Shown here one piece after another: positions 1 through 8,422 of a DNA stretch of 39,750 nucleotides (its first letter is position 1; every line of letters begins with the position of its first letter). Both the position numbers and the translations under genes were made by a program. A model generated the notes under the pieces. It was not told the origin of the DNA. It saw nothing but the letters and a program-made list of their open reading frames with translations, and searched no databases. Origin of the DNA: Bacillus massilinigeriensis (lineage in GTDB: Bacteria; Bacillota; Bacilli; Bacillales; Cytobacillaceae); the NCBI RefSeq assembly GCF_900117315.1, contig NZ_LT630337.1, forward strand, positions 4,123,295 through 4,163,044. Reading direction: 5' to 3'.

Positions 1-69
1 CCAAGTTAGCAATCCACTTGATAAAACTAAAATGATTAAGATGACAGATTTTATTTTTTCGTATTTCAT
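1..69 (-). CDS. walH: WalH (YycH) regulator of WalK, N-terminal fragment cut by window edge
   Basis: Only the first 23 codons are present; the gene runs off the left edge. The ATG (69-67) overlaps the walK stop codon in an ATGA arrangement, which implies translational coupling. The visible peptide begins MKYEKIKSVILIILVL, a short basic start followed by one hydrophobic segment, as expected for the single membrane anchor of WalH. In Bacillus, WalH and WalI are membrane partners of the sensor kinase WalK and modulate its activity from outside the membrane. The assignment rests on position directly after walK and on the N-terminal pattern; the domain itself is outside the window. Confidence 0.85.
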   Translation of the reverse strand, partial: MKYEKIKSVILIILVLSSGLLTW

Positions 70-1898
70 TCCCAATCATCCTCTTCCGTTTTAACATAAG
101 GAAGGCTAAACGATATGGTCGTCCCTTTTCCTTCGACACTACTTGCCCATATGTTACCCCCATGAGCCTCAACCATTTCCTTAGCAATAGCTAAACCAAG
201 CCCTGTTCCACCAAGTTTCCTCGATCTCGCTTTATCAACCCGATAAAATCGATCAAATATCCGCTTAATATTAGCCTTTGGTATACCTACACCCTGATCG
301 GAAATGCTTATAACAATTTTATTATCATTTTCCTGCATGCTAAACTTGATCATTCCTCCCTCAGGAGAAAATTTCAAAGCATTTGAAATAATATTATCCA
401 ACACTTGAGTAAGCCTATCCTCATCAATTTCTATAAAAACTGCATGATTCGGTAATTTCCTTTTAAACGTAATGTTTTTTTCTTTTGTTAACTCAAAACG
501 ATCGATAATTTGATTGAAAAAGCCAACAAAATTTACCCATTCTTTCCTGAGTTTATAATCCTTGCTGTCCATTTTCGATAATTGAAGTAACTCATTAACA
601 AGACGAATCATACGCTCAGTTTCATTCTGTGCTACGTTTAGAAAACGAGGAGCTATTTCTTCATCCTTCCAAGCACCATCAGATAATGCTTCAATATAAC
701 TTCTCATTGTAGTAAGAGGTGTCCGTAGCTCACGGGAGACATTCGCAACAAACTCTCTTCTCTCCATATCGATTTTTTCCGATTCTGTAATATCATGTAG
801 AACCGCAATTAATCCATTAACAAAGCCTGTTTCCTTTTGAATGACTGAGAAATTAGCACGTAATATATATGGATTATCAGCTGTACTATAATTTAATATC
901 ATAGATTCCTGTTCAATTAATAAATCTTCAAAGCAGTATTCTTCCTCTATATCTAATAAAGATACAATAGAAGTAGATAGGACTGTTTCACGTGAAACAT
1001 CTAGTAACTTAAGAGCAGGTTCATTAATAAGAATAACCCTACCCTTCCTATCCGTTGCAATTACACCATCAGTCATATATGAAAGAACAGATGAAAGCTT
1101 CCTTCTCTCTCCCTCGGTCGTTGCTTGAGCTTCTTGAAGCTTCTTGGTTAAATTATTAAAGGTCATCGCAAGCTGACCAATTTCATCATATCCATAAACT
1201 TTAACTTTTCTTGAAAAGTTCCCTTTTGTCATGGCTAAGGCTTGTCTTCTCATATCAGATATTGGTCTCGTAATGGTTTGAGCTAATAAAATACCTAGAA
1301 TAGCCGTAATAAATAAGGCTATAAAGGTTCCTGTGGCAAAAATTTTGTTAATGCCCTTCATCTGGGAATAAACATTCTCTATTTTTGCCTTAACATATAC
1401 GATGCCAATGATATCCTCACCTGATTTAATTGGTGTAGCTGAAACCCAGACACGTTGCCTTGTTTGTCTATCAATTAAGACAACTGGATCATCCTTCTGC
1501 CTAACAAAAGCTCTTCTTATCAAGGTATCTGTTGTTTTTTTGCCTACTACTCCCTGATTATCTGGATCCGATGTCCCTAATATTTTTAATGAATCTCCTT
1601 CAATCACCATTACTTCAGATATATCCGAAGCCCGAAAATCAACTAATATATCCTTAACACTATCCTCTATAGACAAAGGCTCTTCTTCGACTGATCGGTC
1701 CTTTGTCATTTCTTCTTCTAGTAAATAGGTGATATAAGCAATTCTTTCTTTTAAATTAGTTTGAAAATTAGTTAGTAGACTAGATTCTAATTGCCGAACA
1801 AAATAAACGCCGATAATTTGCATGGCTAATAATATTAGCAGCATGTAAATCATGACTAATTTAACGTGAATAGAACGAAAAAATCCAACATTTCTCAT
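66..1898 (-). CDS. walK: WalK (YycG) sensor histidine kinase, with Arg in place of the H-box His
   Basis: Membrane sensor kinase of the cell-wall homeostasis system; normally autophosphorylates on His and passes phosphate to WalR. It has 610 residues, the usual family length. Layout: TM1 about 14-36, extracellular sensor domain about 37-182, TM2 about 183-206, HAMP 205-256, PAS about 262-370, dimerisation/H-box about 377-445, ATPase about 490-600. The N-box (DNIISNALKFSPEGG), G1 (DQGVGIP), F-box (FDRFYRVD) and G2 (GGTGLGLAIAK) are intact. The H-box reads NVSRELRTPLT, so residue 389 is Arg (codon CGT, 734-732) where WalK proteins have the catalytic His. The reading frame is otherwise undamaged. 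The start is the first Met, with a GGAG 12 bases upstream. A perfect parS site lies inside the gene (984-999). walR is 9 bases upstream and walH overlaps the 3' end. Confidence 0.97.
   Translation of the reverse strand: MRNVGFFRSIHVKLVMIYMLLILLAMQIIGVYFVRQLESSLLTNFQTNLKERIAYITYLLEEEMTKDRSVEEEPLSIEDSVKDILVDFRASDISEVMVIEGDSLKILGTSDPDNQGVVGKKTTDTLIRRAFVRQKDDPVVLIDRQTRQRVWVSATPIKSGEDIIGIVYVKAKIENVYSQMKGINKIFATGTFIALFITAILGILLAQTITRPISDMRRQALAMTKGNFSRKVKVYGYDEIGQLAMTFNNLTKKLQEAQATTEGERRKLSSVLSYMTDGVIATDRKGRVILINEPALKLLDVSRETVLSTSIVSLLDIEEEYCFEDLLIEQESMILNYSTADNPYILRANFSVIQKETGFVNGLIAVLHDITESEKIDMERREFVANVSRELRTPLTTMRSYIEALSDGAWKDEEIAPRFLNVAQNETERMIRLVNELLQLSKMDSKDYKLRKEWVNFVGFFNQIIDRFELTKEKNITFKRKLPNHAVFIEIDEDRLTQVLDNIISNALKFSPEGGMIKFSMQENDNKIVISISDQGVGIPKANIKRIFDRFYRVDKARSRKLGGTGLGLAIAKEMVEAHGGNIWASSVEGKGTTISFSLPYVKTEEDDWE
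984..999. other. parS site, perfect 16-bp palindrome, inside walK
   Basis: TGTTTCACGTGAAACA is an exact match to the Bacillus parS consensus bound by ParB/Spo0J. It lies within the PAS-domain part of walK, about 29.6 kb from the dnaA-dnaN unwinding region. ParB dimers load here and spread to recruit SMC condensin and partition the origin. Confidence 0.93.
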
Positions 1899-1907
1899 GG
1901 GAAAAGG

Positions 1908-2615
1908 TTACTCCTGTTCAGGATTTCTTAAATAATAGCCAACACCTCTTCTAGTTACAATCCATGTAGGATGACTAGGATTATCCTCGACTTTTTCCCT
2001 TAGTCGACGAACAGTCACATCAACCGTTCTTACATCCCCATAATAATCATATCCCCAGACTGTTTGGAGTAAATGTTCCCTTGTCATTACTTGTCCTATA
2101 TGTCTTGCTAAGTAATGAAGAAGTTCAAATTCTCGGTGAGTGAGTTCGATTTTTTCTCCCCGTTTGGATACAATATAAGCATCGGGATGAATAACGAGAG
2201 AACCAATCGTAATTTCATTAGATTCCTCTTCCTCCACCTGCGAAGGAACTTGTTGATGTCGTCTTAAATTTGCCTTTACTCGTGCAATTATTTCCCTTGT
2301 GCTAAATGGTTTTGTCACATAATCATCTGCACCTAATTCAAGCCCAAGTACTTTATCAATTTCTGAATCCTTTGCTGTCAGCATGATAATGGGCATTTCA
2401 TACTTTTTTCTTACTTCTCTACATACTTCCATCCCATCTCTTTGTGGAAGCATAATATCCAATAGGATTAATTCTGGCTTAATCTCTTCAACCATTTCTA
2501 ATGCCTCATTGCCATCGTAAGCGCAATGGACTTCAAATCCTTCCTTTGTTAAATTAAATTGCAATATATCAGCGATTGGCTTTTCATCATCGACAACCAA
2601 AATTATCTTTTTCAT
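1908..2615 (-). CDS. walR: WalR (YycF) response regulator
   Basis: OmpR/PhoB-type transcription factor controlling autolysins and cell-wall metabolism; partner of WalK. It is 235 aa from the chosen ATG at 2615, the same length as B. subtilis WalR. The upstream in-frame codons are rejected because AAGGAGGA sits just before this ATG and the receiver domain begins at once ([12 protein letters not shown]). Receiver domain about 3-117 with acidic pocket DDE, phospho-acceptor Asp in LLDIMLP and conserved Lys in TKPFS. The C-terminal winged helix (about 133-230) carries the [11 protein letters not shown] and [15 protein letters not shown] recognition region. All receiver residues look functional, which makes the H-box change in WalK more striking. 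First gene of the walRKH operon. Confidence 0.98.
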   Translation of the reverse strand: MKKIILVVDDEKPIADILQFNLTKEGFEVHCAYDGNEALEMVEEIKPELILLDIMLPQRDGMEVCREVRKKYEMPIIMLTAKDSEIDKVLGLELGADDYVTKPFSTREIIARVKANLRRHQQVPSQVEEEESNEITIGSLVIHPDAYIVSKRGEKIELTHREFELLHYLARHIGQVMTREHLLQTVWGYDYYGDVRTVDVTVRRLREKVEDNPSHPTWIVTRRGVGYYLRNPEQE

Positions 2616-2875
2616 TGTCTTCCTCCTTATTTCTAAGTGTGATGCCTGCAATTTTCTCTCTAATAAAGCAAAAGAATTTATCATTATCATGCAATTAATT
2701 TACTTCAAAGTGTGAAAAAAATATATTTTGTATGCATGTAATTTTTTTCGTTTCATTATTAACTTTAACATTTTATATGATGGAATTCATCTATTTGCGA
2801 TAAGCAGATTATTCCTTGATAAGAACATTTTATAATAAATGGTCCCTTTTTTTCTGGGTTACATTCCATATAGAC

Positions 2876-2900
2876 AAAAAAACTTGCCACATAGCAAGTT
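2876..2900 (-). terminator. Intrinsic terminator of the M23 hydrolase gene
   Basis: A 7-bp stem (2881-2887 with 2894-2900, AACTTGC/GCAAGTT) with a 6-base loop is followed on the minus strand by a run of seven T. It lies 25 bases beyond the stop codon at 2925. Confidence 0.8.
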
Positions 2901-2924
2901 CCTTTGTTCTATATATTATTTTGC

Positions 2925-4403
2925 TTATCTTAAATAGCTTAAAGGATTTTTCATTGTACCATTTTTATATACTTCAAAGTGTAAGTGAACCCCTGTTGAA
3001 TCCCCTGTAGAGCCCATTACTCCTATTTGAGTACCTTTTGGAACGGTTTGACCAACCTGAACAGAAATGGATGCAAGATGTCCATAGACAGTTCGGTAAC
3101 CATTTTGATGATCAATTGTTATCTTATTTCCATAACCGCCATCCCAACCAGCGGATACAACGACACCATTGTCTGCAGCTGTTATCGTATAGTTACTTGG
3201 TCTGGCAATATCTATTCCTTTATGGATCTTACCCCATCTGTATCCCATTTGACTGGAGATATAGCCCCCGCTTGTTGGCCATGAAAATGATCCATCTCCT
3301 CTTGATGGGATCACCTTTGTTCCCTTAACGATGATGCGTTTTACAGGTTTACTAATGATGGTTTCTTTAATTGTTTCTCTTTTAACTTCTTTTCCATTTT
3401 CCTCAGAGATGATATAGGTGACAGAACGTTTTCCGTTCTTTCCTTTTTGTTTAACTGTTTTATCACCCTTATACATGGAGGAATCTTCAATCACTTCTGT
3501 TTCGTACTTCATTTTCTCATTTTTATTTGTTTCCTTATCAATGATTACTGTGACTATTGGCTTTGTTACAGTGACATTAATTTCATCGCCTATATTAATT
3601 AAGGAGTCTTCCTTTAGTCCTTTGTTAAGTGATAATAATTTTTCAAGATCCATATGATGATCACTTGCTATAGAACCTAGAACATCTCCTTCTTTTACCT
3701 TATACTTTTTTTCTTCTAATGTTCCCTTTTCTAAGAACTTTACAGCTTCCTTAAGGGAAAGAATTTTTTCAGGTTCTATTTTTCCCTCAGCTATCGTAAC
3801 ATCCTTAGATAGGCGTACATCCATGATTCTAGATTTATTTGACTTTAATGGGGGTAATTTCGCCTCGGGATTTTCCTTTCTCTTTTCTACTGCCTCTAAT
3901 TGCTTTTTAGAAACATATTGTAGCTTGAGTGTATGAATAACCTCTTGGGCGACCTTTTCATCTTCAACATAGGTAATTGGTTTACCATCTATCAATAATG
4001 CTGTAGCATCAGCCTGAACCTTTAGTTCTTCCTTTATTTCTTGTACTACTTTTTGATTATTGATTTTGGAATCGGAATTAAAGACTTGCTCTGGAATAAA
4101 AGTAAGTTGATTACCAACTGATAAATCATATTTTTCAAAGGATTGTTTTTCTTGATTGATTTTTGCATTTATTACTTCATCAACAACATCTTTATCAGAA
4201 ACTGTGCCTAGATATTCATTATTTAAATAAACATAATACACGGTAGTTAAATTTGGATCTTTTGCAAAAGCAGAAGACATTCCTCCACTTAAAGAAAGCG
4301 AACTGATCGTTAGTGCAGCTATAGTAGTTTTCATTAGCTTTGTTTTAATACTAGTAGATGCATTTCTTGTATGTATAGAGATTCTATTTTTTCCAAAAAC
4401 CAT
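2925..4403 (-). CDS. Secreted LysM-G5-M23 peptidoglycan endopeptidase
   Basis: 492-residue exported cell-wall hydrolase. A basic N-terminus and hydrophobic segment (about 24-47, ending SAFAKD) form a signal peptide or membrane anchor. LysM repeat about 233-278 (YKVKEGDVLGSIASDHHMDLE) should bind glycan; G5 domain about 281-360. The C-terminal M23/LytM-type zinc endopeptidase (about 385-488) has H394 and D398 in HKGID, H442 in YGHL and H473/H475 in HLHFEV, a complete zinc and catalytic set. Likely cleaves peptide cross-links. ATG at 4403 is preceded by AGGAGG. It is a single-gene unit between purA and walR, and the 382-bp upstream gap holds a WalR-type box and a cre-like site, which fits control by the neighbouring two-component system. 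The exact substrate bond is unknown. Confidence 0.93.
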   Translation of the reverse strand: MVFGKNRISIHTRNASTSIKTKLMKTTIAALTISSLSLSGGMSSAFAKDPNLTTVYYVYLNNEYLGTVSDKDVVDEVINAKINQEKQSFEKYDLSVGNQLTFIPEQVFNSDSKINNQKVVQEIKEELKVQADATALLIDGKPITYVEDEKVAQEVIHTLKLQYVSKKQLEAVEKRKENPEAKLPPLKSNKSRIMDVRLSKDVTIAEGKIEPEKILSLKEAVKFLEKGTLEEKKYKVKEGDVLGSIASDHHMDLEKLLSLNKGLKEDSLINIGDEINVTVTKPIVTVIIDKETNKNEKMKYETEVIEDSSMYKGDKTVKQKGKNGKRSVTYIISEENGKEVKRETIKETIISKPVKRIIVKGTKVIPSRGDGSFSWPTSGGYISSQMGYRWGKIHKGIDIARPSNYTITAADNGVVVSAGWDGGYGNKITIDHQNGYRTVYGHLASISVQVGQTVPKGTQIGVMGSTGDSTGVHLHFEVYKNGTMKNPLSYLR

Positions 4404-4566
4404 TATTAACCTCCTATACTAATAAAAATTAACAAATTCATTATGTATTAGTTAAACATCACACCTCTATAATTTATCATAAATCGAGTTTTATAGATTA
4501 TTAGTTTTCATAATGTAACATAAATGTATAGAAGCTGACATTTTATGACGAAATATGACAATTTAT

Positions 4567-4580
4567 TGGTAGCGCTTTCA
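4567..4580 (-). promoter_or_regulatory. Candidate cre (CcpA) site upstream of the M23 gene
   Basis: Minus strand TGAAAGCGCTACCA matches the catabolite-responsive consensus TGWAANCGNTNWCA at all but one position (C for W at position 12). It lies 164 bp upstream of the M23 start codon. If the promoter is upstream of it, CcpA could block elongation. Sequence match only. Confidence 0.4.
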
Positions 4581-4687
4581 TTGATATTAAACAGAGGTTA
4601 ATCCACGTATATACATGGGTGTTTACAGCTGTAAGTGTCGGAGGTTATTCTTATATTAGAATCAACATCCCAAATATTGTTATTTTT

Positions 4688-4704
4688 ATTACAATTATGT
4701 TACA
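4688..4704 (-). promoter_or_regulatory. Candidate WalR-binding direct repeat upstream of the M23 gene
   Basis: Minus strand TGTAACATAATTGTAAT fits TGTWAH-N5-TGTWAH exactly. It lies just beyond the purA terminator and is oriented toward the M23 hydrolase gene. A weaker copy on the plus strand (4514-4530, TGTAAC-N5-TGTATA) has one mismatch. The rest of the 4404-4702 gap shows no further gene; a short palindrome TTACAGCTGTAA (4623-4634) is unexplained. I could not define a convincing -35/-10 pair here. Confidence 0.5.
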
Positions 4705-4752
4705 AAAAAGGGGCTATCCCTCATGATGCCTTGCACCTTTTGGGATAGCCTC
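4703..4752 (-). terminator. Intrinsic terminator of purA
   Basis: A 9-bp stem GGCTATCCC (4712-4720) / GGGATAGCC (4742-4750) is followed on the minus strand by C and six T. It lies 34 bases downstream of the purA stop codon. Confidence 0.88.
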
Positions 4753-4785
4753 TACTATTGTTCATATTTTTGTAAAAAGTAATGA

Positions 4786-6078
4786 TTAGTTTTGTCTCCA
4801 TGGACTGAGTACTACATTTGTTTGTGTGCGATCTGGTCCGACAGAGAAAATTGAAAGTGGTATACCGGTTAATTGAGCCACACGCTCTATATAATGTCTT
4901 GCATTAGCTGGGAGTTCATCAAGTGATTTGCAGCCAGTAATATCCTCTGTCCAACCTGGTAATTCTTCATATACAGGTTCACATTCAGCTAATACCTTTA
5001 AGCTTGCAGGAAATTCTTCAATGATTTGATCTTTGTATCGGTAGGCAACGCAAATTTTTAAAGTATCGATTCCTGTCAATACATCCACGGAATTTAGAGA
5101 TAAATCTGTGATTCCACTTACACGGCGGGCATGGCGAACCACTACACTGTCAAACCATCCTACACGACGTGGGCGACCTGTTGTTGTACCGTATTCCCGA
5201 CCAACTTCACGGATTTGGTCTCCAATTTCGTTGTTAAGCTCTGTAGGGAATGGGCCATCACCAACGCGAGTTGTATAAGCCTTACATACTCCAACCACGT
5301 GCTTAATTTTGGAAGGTCCAACTCCAGAACCGATTGTTACTCCTCCAGCAACAGGGTTAGATGATGTAACAAATGGATATGTACCTTGGTCGATATCAAG
5401 CATAACACCTTGGGCACCCTCGAATAATACCCGTCTGCCTTCATCTAGCGCATCATTCAATACAACTGATGTATCTACTACATATTTCTTAATCTGTTGT
5501 CCATATTCATAATACTCATCCAGTATATCTTCAAGTTTAAATCCTTCTGTTTCGTATATACGCTCGAACAAAACATTTTTTTCTTCCAAATTACGAACGA
5601 GCTTTTCTTCAAATACTTCACGGTCAAGAAGGTCAGCAATTCGAATACCAACACGTGCTGCCTTATCCATGTATGCAGGGCCAATCCCCTTTTTGGTTGT
5701 ACCAATTTTATTTGCGCCCTTTCTATTCTCTTCTACTTCATCTAGCTTTAAATGATATGGAAGAATGACGTGGGCACGATTACTAACTCTTAAATTTTCC
5801 GCAGTTACACCTTTTTCTTTTAAATATGCAAGTTCGGCAACAATTGCTTTAGGGTCAACAACCATCCCATTTCCGACCACACAGATTTTCTCTTTATAAA
5901 AAATCCCTGATGGAATTAAATGCAATTTATAGGTTTCTCCATTAAAACGAATTGTATGTCCAGCGTTGTTACCCCCTTGGTAACGAGCAATCACTTCTGC
6001 ATTTTCTGATAAAAAGTCGGTAATTTTACCTTTTCCTTCATCTCCCCACTGGGTTCCAACAACTACTACTGATGACAT
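4786..6078 (-). CDS. purA: Adenylosuccinate synthetase
   Basis: Cytosolic GTP-dependent enzyme that joins IMP and aspartate to make adenylosuccinate, the first committed step to AMP. 430 aa from the ATG at 6078, the standard length. An upstream in-frame extension is rejected because GGAGGTGC sits 9 bases before this ATG and the protein then begins at the conserved [18 protein letters not shown]. Visible motifs: catalytic Asp/His regions WGDEGKGK and [15 protein letters not shown] for [15 protein letters not shown] and the C-terminal SVGPDRTQT. Monocistronic, with its own promoter, PurR operator and terminator. Confidence 0.98.
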   Translation of the reverse strand: MSSVVVVGTQWGDEGKGKITDFLSENAEVIARYQGGNNAGHTIRFNGETYKLHLIPSGIFYKEKICVVGNGMVVDPKAIVAELAYLKEKGVTAENLRVSNRAHVILPYHLKLDEVEENRKGANKIGTTKKGIGPAYMDKAARVGIRIADLLDREVFEEKLVRNLEEKNVLFERIYETEGFKLEDILDEYYEYGQQIKKYVVDTSVVLNDALDEGRRVLFEGAQGVMLDIDQGTYPFVTSSNPVAGGVTIGSGVGPSKIKHVVGVCKAYTTRVGDGPFPTELNNEIGDQIREVGREYGTTTGRPRRVGWFDSVVVRHARRVSGITDLSLNSVDVLTGIDTLKICVAYRYKDQIIEEFPASLKVLAECEPVYEELPGWTEDITGCKSLDELPANARHYIERVAQLTGIPLSIFSVGPDRTQTNVVLSPWRQN

Positions 6079-6136
6079 AAATAAAAGCACCTCCAAAGGT
6101 AAGCAATAAAAATTATAAATATTTTCAAACATATTA

Positions 6137-6166
6137 AGTTTACCAATACAAAAAGGAATAAGTCAA
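6137..6166 (-). promoter_or_regulatory. purA SigA promoter
   Basis: Minus strand TTGACT (6166-6161), 18-base spacer, TAAACT (6142-6137) with an extended TG dinucleotide before the -10. The PurR operator lies immediately upstream. Confidence 0.6.
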
Positions 6167-6167
6167 T

Positions 6168-6217
6168 GAAAACACGAACATTTATATTAAAAATTATTTT
6201 ATATGTTCGTGGTTTTC
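6168..6217 (-). promoter_or_regulatory. PurR operator: inverted pair of PurBoxes
   Basis: Two inverted arms carry the PurBox core CGAACA: GAAAACACGAACAT at 6168-6181 on the plus strand and, in reverse, ATGTTCGTGGTTTTC at 6203-6217. PurR of Bacillus binds two inverted PurBoxes upstream of pur genes, including purA. The pair lies directly upstream of the purA -35, as expected for repression relieved by PRPP. Confidence 0.75.
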
Positions 6218-6320
6218 TAAAATATTTTACAAAAGCATCATTATTATTGCTAAAAATGTAATAAATTATCCTTTTTTATAAATATTTTCATTATTCCTTA
6301 GTTTCTTAAATTCATTTATA

Positions 6321-6377
6321 TAAAAAGGGATACCCGATAAGATGATAGGCATCTTATTGGGTATCCCCTTATTTTTT
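6321..6377 (-). terminator. Terminator of dnaB with a 17-bp stem
   Basis: Arms 6327-6343 and 6351-6367 pair over 17 bp (one G-T) around a 7-base loop. The minus-strand side is followed by five T; the plus-strand side by TTATTTTTTT, so it could work in both directions. It lies 19 bases after the dnaB stop and separates dnaB from the purA control region. Confidence 0.88.
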
Positions 6378-6395
6378 TATTGAAAAGACGATTTA

Positions 6396-7763
6396 TTATG
6401 CACCTGGTGGGATATTGGCATTGTCAAAGCGTCTCTCTAAATTGACAAACTTGTTATACTCTTTAACAAAGGCTAATTGAACGGTACCGGTTGGACCATT
6501 ACGTTGTTTTGCAATAATAATTTCTATAATATTTTTATTCTCCGATTCTTTATCATAGTAGTCATCTCGGTATAAAAACGCAACGATATCGGCATCTTGC
6601 TCGATACTTCCTGATTCACGAATATCTGACATCATTGGGCGTTTATCCTGACGTTGCTCAACCCCACGGGAAAGCTGTGATAATGCAATTACCGGCACTT
6701 CCAATTCACGGGCTAATGCCTTCAATGACCTAGAAATTTCAGATACCTCTTGTTGACGGTTTTCGCCTGATCGACCACTACCAAGAACCAGTTGAAGGTA
6801 ATCAATTAGAATCATCCCTAGACCATGTTCTTGCTTCAAGCGACGACATTTGGAACGAATATCACTCACTCTTACCCCAGGGGTATCATCAATAAAAATA
6901 CCAGCATTAGACAAGCTTCCCATAGCCATGGTTAGTTTGCCCCAGTCTTCATCTGTTAAACTTCCTGTACGAAGACGTTGAGCATCAATATTTCCTTCCG
7001 CACATAGCATACGCATTACTAATTGTTCTGCACCCATCTCTAAACTAAAAATGGCTACATTTTCACCTGTTTTTGTAGCAACATTCTGAGCTATATTTAA
7101 TGCAAAGGCTGTTTTACCTACAGAGGGACGTGCCCCAACAATAATTAAATCATTGCGTTGAAACCCTGCAGTCATTTTGTCTAATTCGAAAAAACCTGTC
7201 TCTATTCCAGTAATATCACCTTTACGATTATGCATGATTTCAATATTATCGTAAGTTCGGACTAAGACATCTTTTATATTATGAAAGGAACCTGCATTTT
7301 TACGTTGAGCTACTTCTAGAATACTTTTCTCAGCTTCTCCTAAAAGTACCTCTACTTCATCCTCACGGGTATAACCATCCTGAGCTATTCCCGTTGCTGT
7401 ACGAATAAGTCTGCGCAGTAATGACTTTTCTTCTACAATTCTTGCATAGTATTCAATATTTGCAGCTGTAGGAACAGAGGCAGCAAGCTCACTAAGATAA
7501 CTAACTCCGCCAGTATCCTCAAGTAGATCACTAGATGCCAATTCAGCAGTAACGGTAACTACGTCCACCGCTTTTCCTTGATCGCTTAGTTTTAACATTA
7601 CATTAAAAATTTTCTGGTGTTGAGCTCGATAAAAATCTTCTGGTATCAATATCTCAGAAGCAAGTGTTAATGCCTGTGGATCTAAAAATATAGCCCCTAA
7701 AACTGCCTGCTCAGCCTCAATATTTTGAGGAGGAAGACGATCCGCATATAATAAATCACTCAT
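6396..7763 (-). CDS. dnaB: Replicative DNA helicase (DnaB family; DnaC in B. subtilis)
   Basis: Hexameric helicase that unwinds DNA at the replication fork. 455 aa, matching the 454 of B. subtilis DnaC. N-terminal helical domain about 10-110 (QNIEAEQAVLGAIFL), then a RecA-like ATPase with Walker A GARPSVGKTAFALN, Walker B MILIDYLQL, DnaB motif SQLSRGVEQRQDKRP and the arginine-finger end IAKQRNGPTG. ATG at 7763 follows GGGAGG by 10 bases. It lies 208 bp after rplI, past the rplI terminator, so probably has its own promoter; I saw only a weak candidate (TTGTTT-17-TAATTT). Confidence 0.98.
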   Translation of the reverse strand: MSDLLYADRLPPQNIEAEQAVLGAIFLDPQALTLASEILIPEDFYRAQHQKIFNVMLKLSDQGKAVDVVTVTAELASSDLLEDTGGVSYLSELAASVPTAANIEYYARIVEEKSLLRRLIRTATGIAQDGYTREDEVEVLLGEAEKSILEVAQRKNAGSFHNIKDVLVRTYDNIEIMHNRKGDITGIETGFFELDKMTAGFQRNDLIIVGARPSVGKTAFALNIAQNVATKTGENVAIFSLEMGAEQLVMRMLCAEGNIDAQRLRTGSLTDEDWGKLTMAMGSLSNAGIFIDDTPGVRVSDIRSKCRRLKQEHGLGMILIDYLQLVLGSGRSGENRQQEVSEISRSLKALARELEVPVIALSQLSRGVEQRQDKRPMMSDIRESGSIEQDADIVAFLYRDDYYDKESENKNIIEIIIAKQRNGPTGTVQLAFVKEYNKFVNLERRFDNANIPPGA

Positions 7764-7890
7764 TATGGAATAACCTCCCGTTTTTTAGAGGATCATTTTT
7801 ATCAAATAAATTAAGTCTATTAATATATTAAAACAATTCTATTTAAGTAGAGAAATAAAAACTTTAAAACACCAAGTTTTTATCCAGTAG

Positions 7891-7925
7891 AAAAAATGTG
7901 ACCGCAATAATCGATCACATTTTGT
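7891..7925 (-). terminator. Intrinsic terminator after rplI
   Basis: Stem AAAATGTGA (7893-7901) / TCACATTTT (7915-7923) with a further CG/CG pair inside the loop. Poly-A on the plus side gives a U-tract to minus-strand transcripts. Ends the yybS-gdpP-rplI unit. Confidence 0.7.
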
Positions 7926-7972
7926 TAACTACTTTATTTTAACATGTAATTTTCAAATTGGTACTTCCAAAT

Positions 7973-8422
7973 TTAGTTTACTTCTTTTACATGAACATTT
8001 AATGTGGCATTTACTTCTGTATGAAGCTTAACAGGAACCTTTGTATATCCTAGAGCACGAATAGCATCCTCTAGTTCAATTTTTCTTTTATCGATTTTAA
8101 TCCCATGCTTTTTCTGAAGCTCTTCAGCAATTTGTTTACTAGTGATAGATCCGAATAAACGGCCACCTTCCCCAGCCTTTGCGGATAGTTCAACAGTAAT
8201 TTTTTCAATTTCTTCTTTTAATTTTTTTGCATCTGCCAATTCTTGTGCGGCCATTTTTTCTTCTTTTTTCTTTTGAGCATTCAATGAACTTATATTAGAG
8301 GAGTTTGCTTCAATGGCCAGCCCTTGCTTGATAAGAAAGTTTTGTGCATAGCCATCTGCAACATTTTTTATATCTCCTTTTTTACCTTTTCCTTTAACAT
8401 CCTTTAAAAAGATTACTTTCAT
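7973..8422 (-). CDS. rplI: 50S ribosomal protein L9
   Basis: 149-residue large-subunit protein. The N-terminal rRNA-binding domain begins [31 protein letters not shown], followed by a long lysine- and glutamate-rich connecting helix (about 45-75) and the C-terminal domain. The ATG overlaps the gdpP stop by 4 bases (ATGA), so the two are translationally coupled; GGAAGGGAG lies within the end of gdpP. Last gene of the yybS-gdpP-rplI unit, the order found across Bacillus. Confidence 0.98.
   Translation of the reverse strand: MKVIFLKDVKGKGKKGDIKNVADGYAQNFLIKQGLAIEANSSNISSLNAQKKKEEKMAAQELADAKKLKEEIEKITVELSAKAGEGGRLFGSITSKQIAEELQKKHGIKIDKRKIELEDAIRALGYTKVPVKLHTEVNATLNVHVKEVN

Noticed and set aside
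2816-3010. Open frame on the plus strand running into the M23 gene
   Set aside because: It covers the M23 terminator and antisense to the M23 3' end, has no ribosome site and no recognisable protein pattern.
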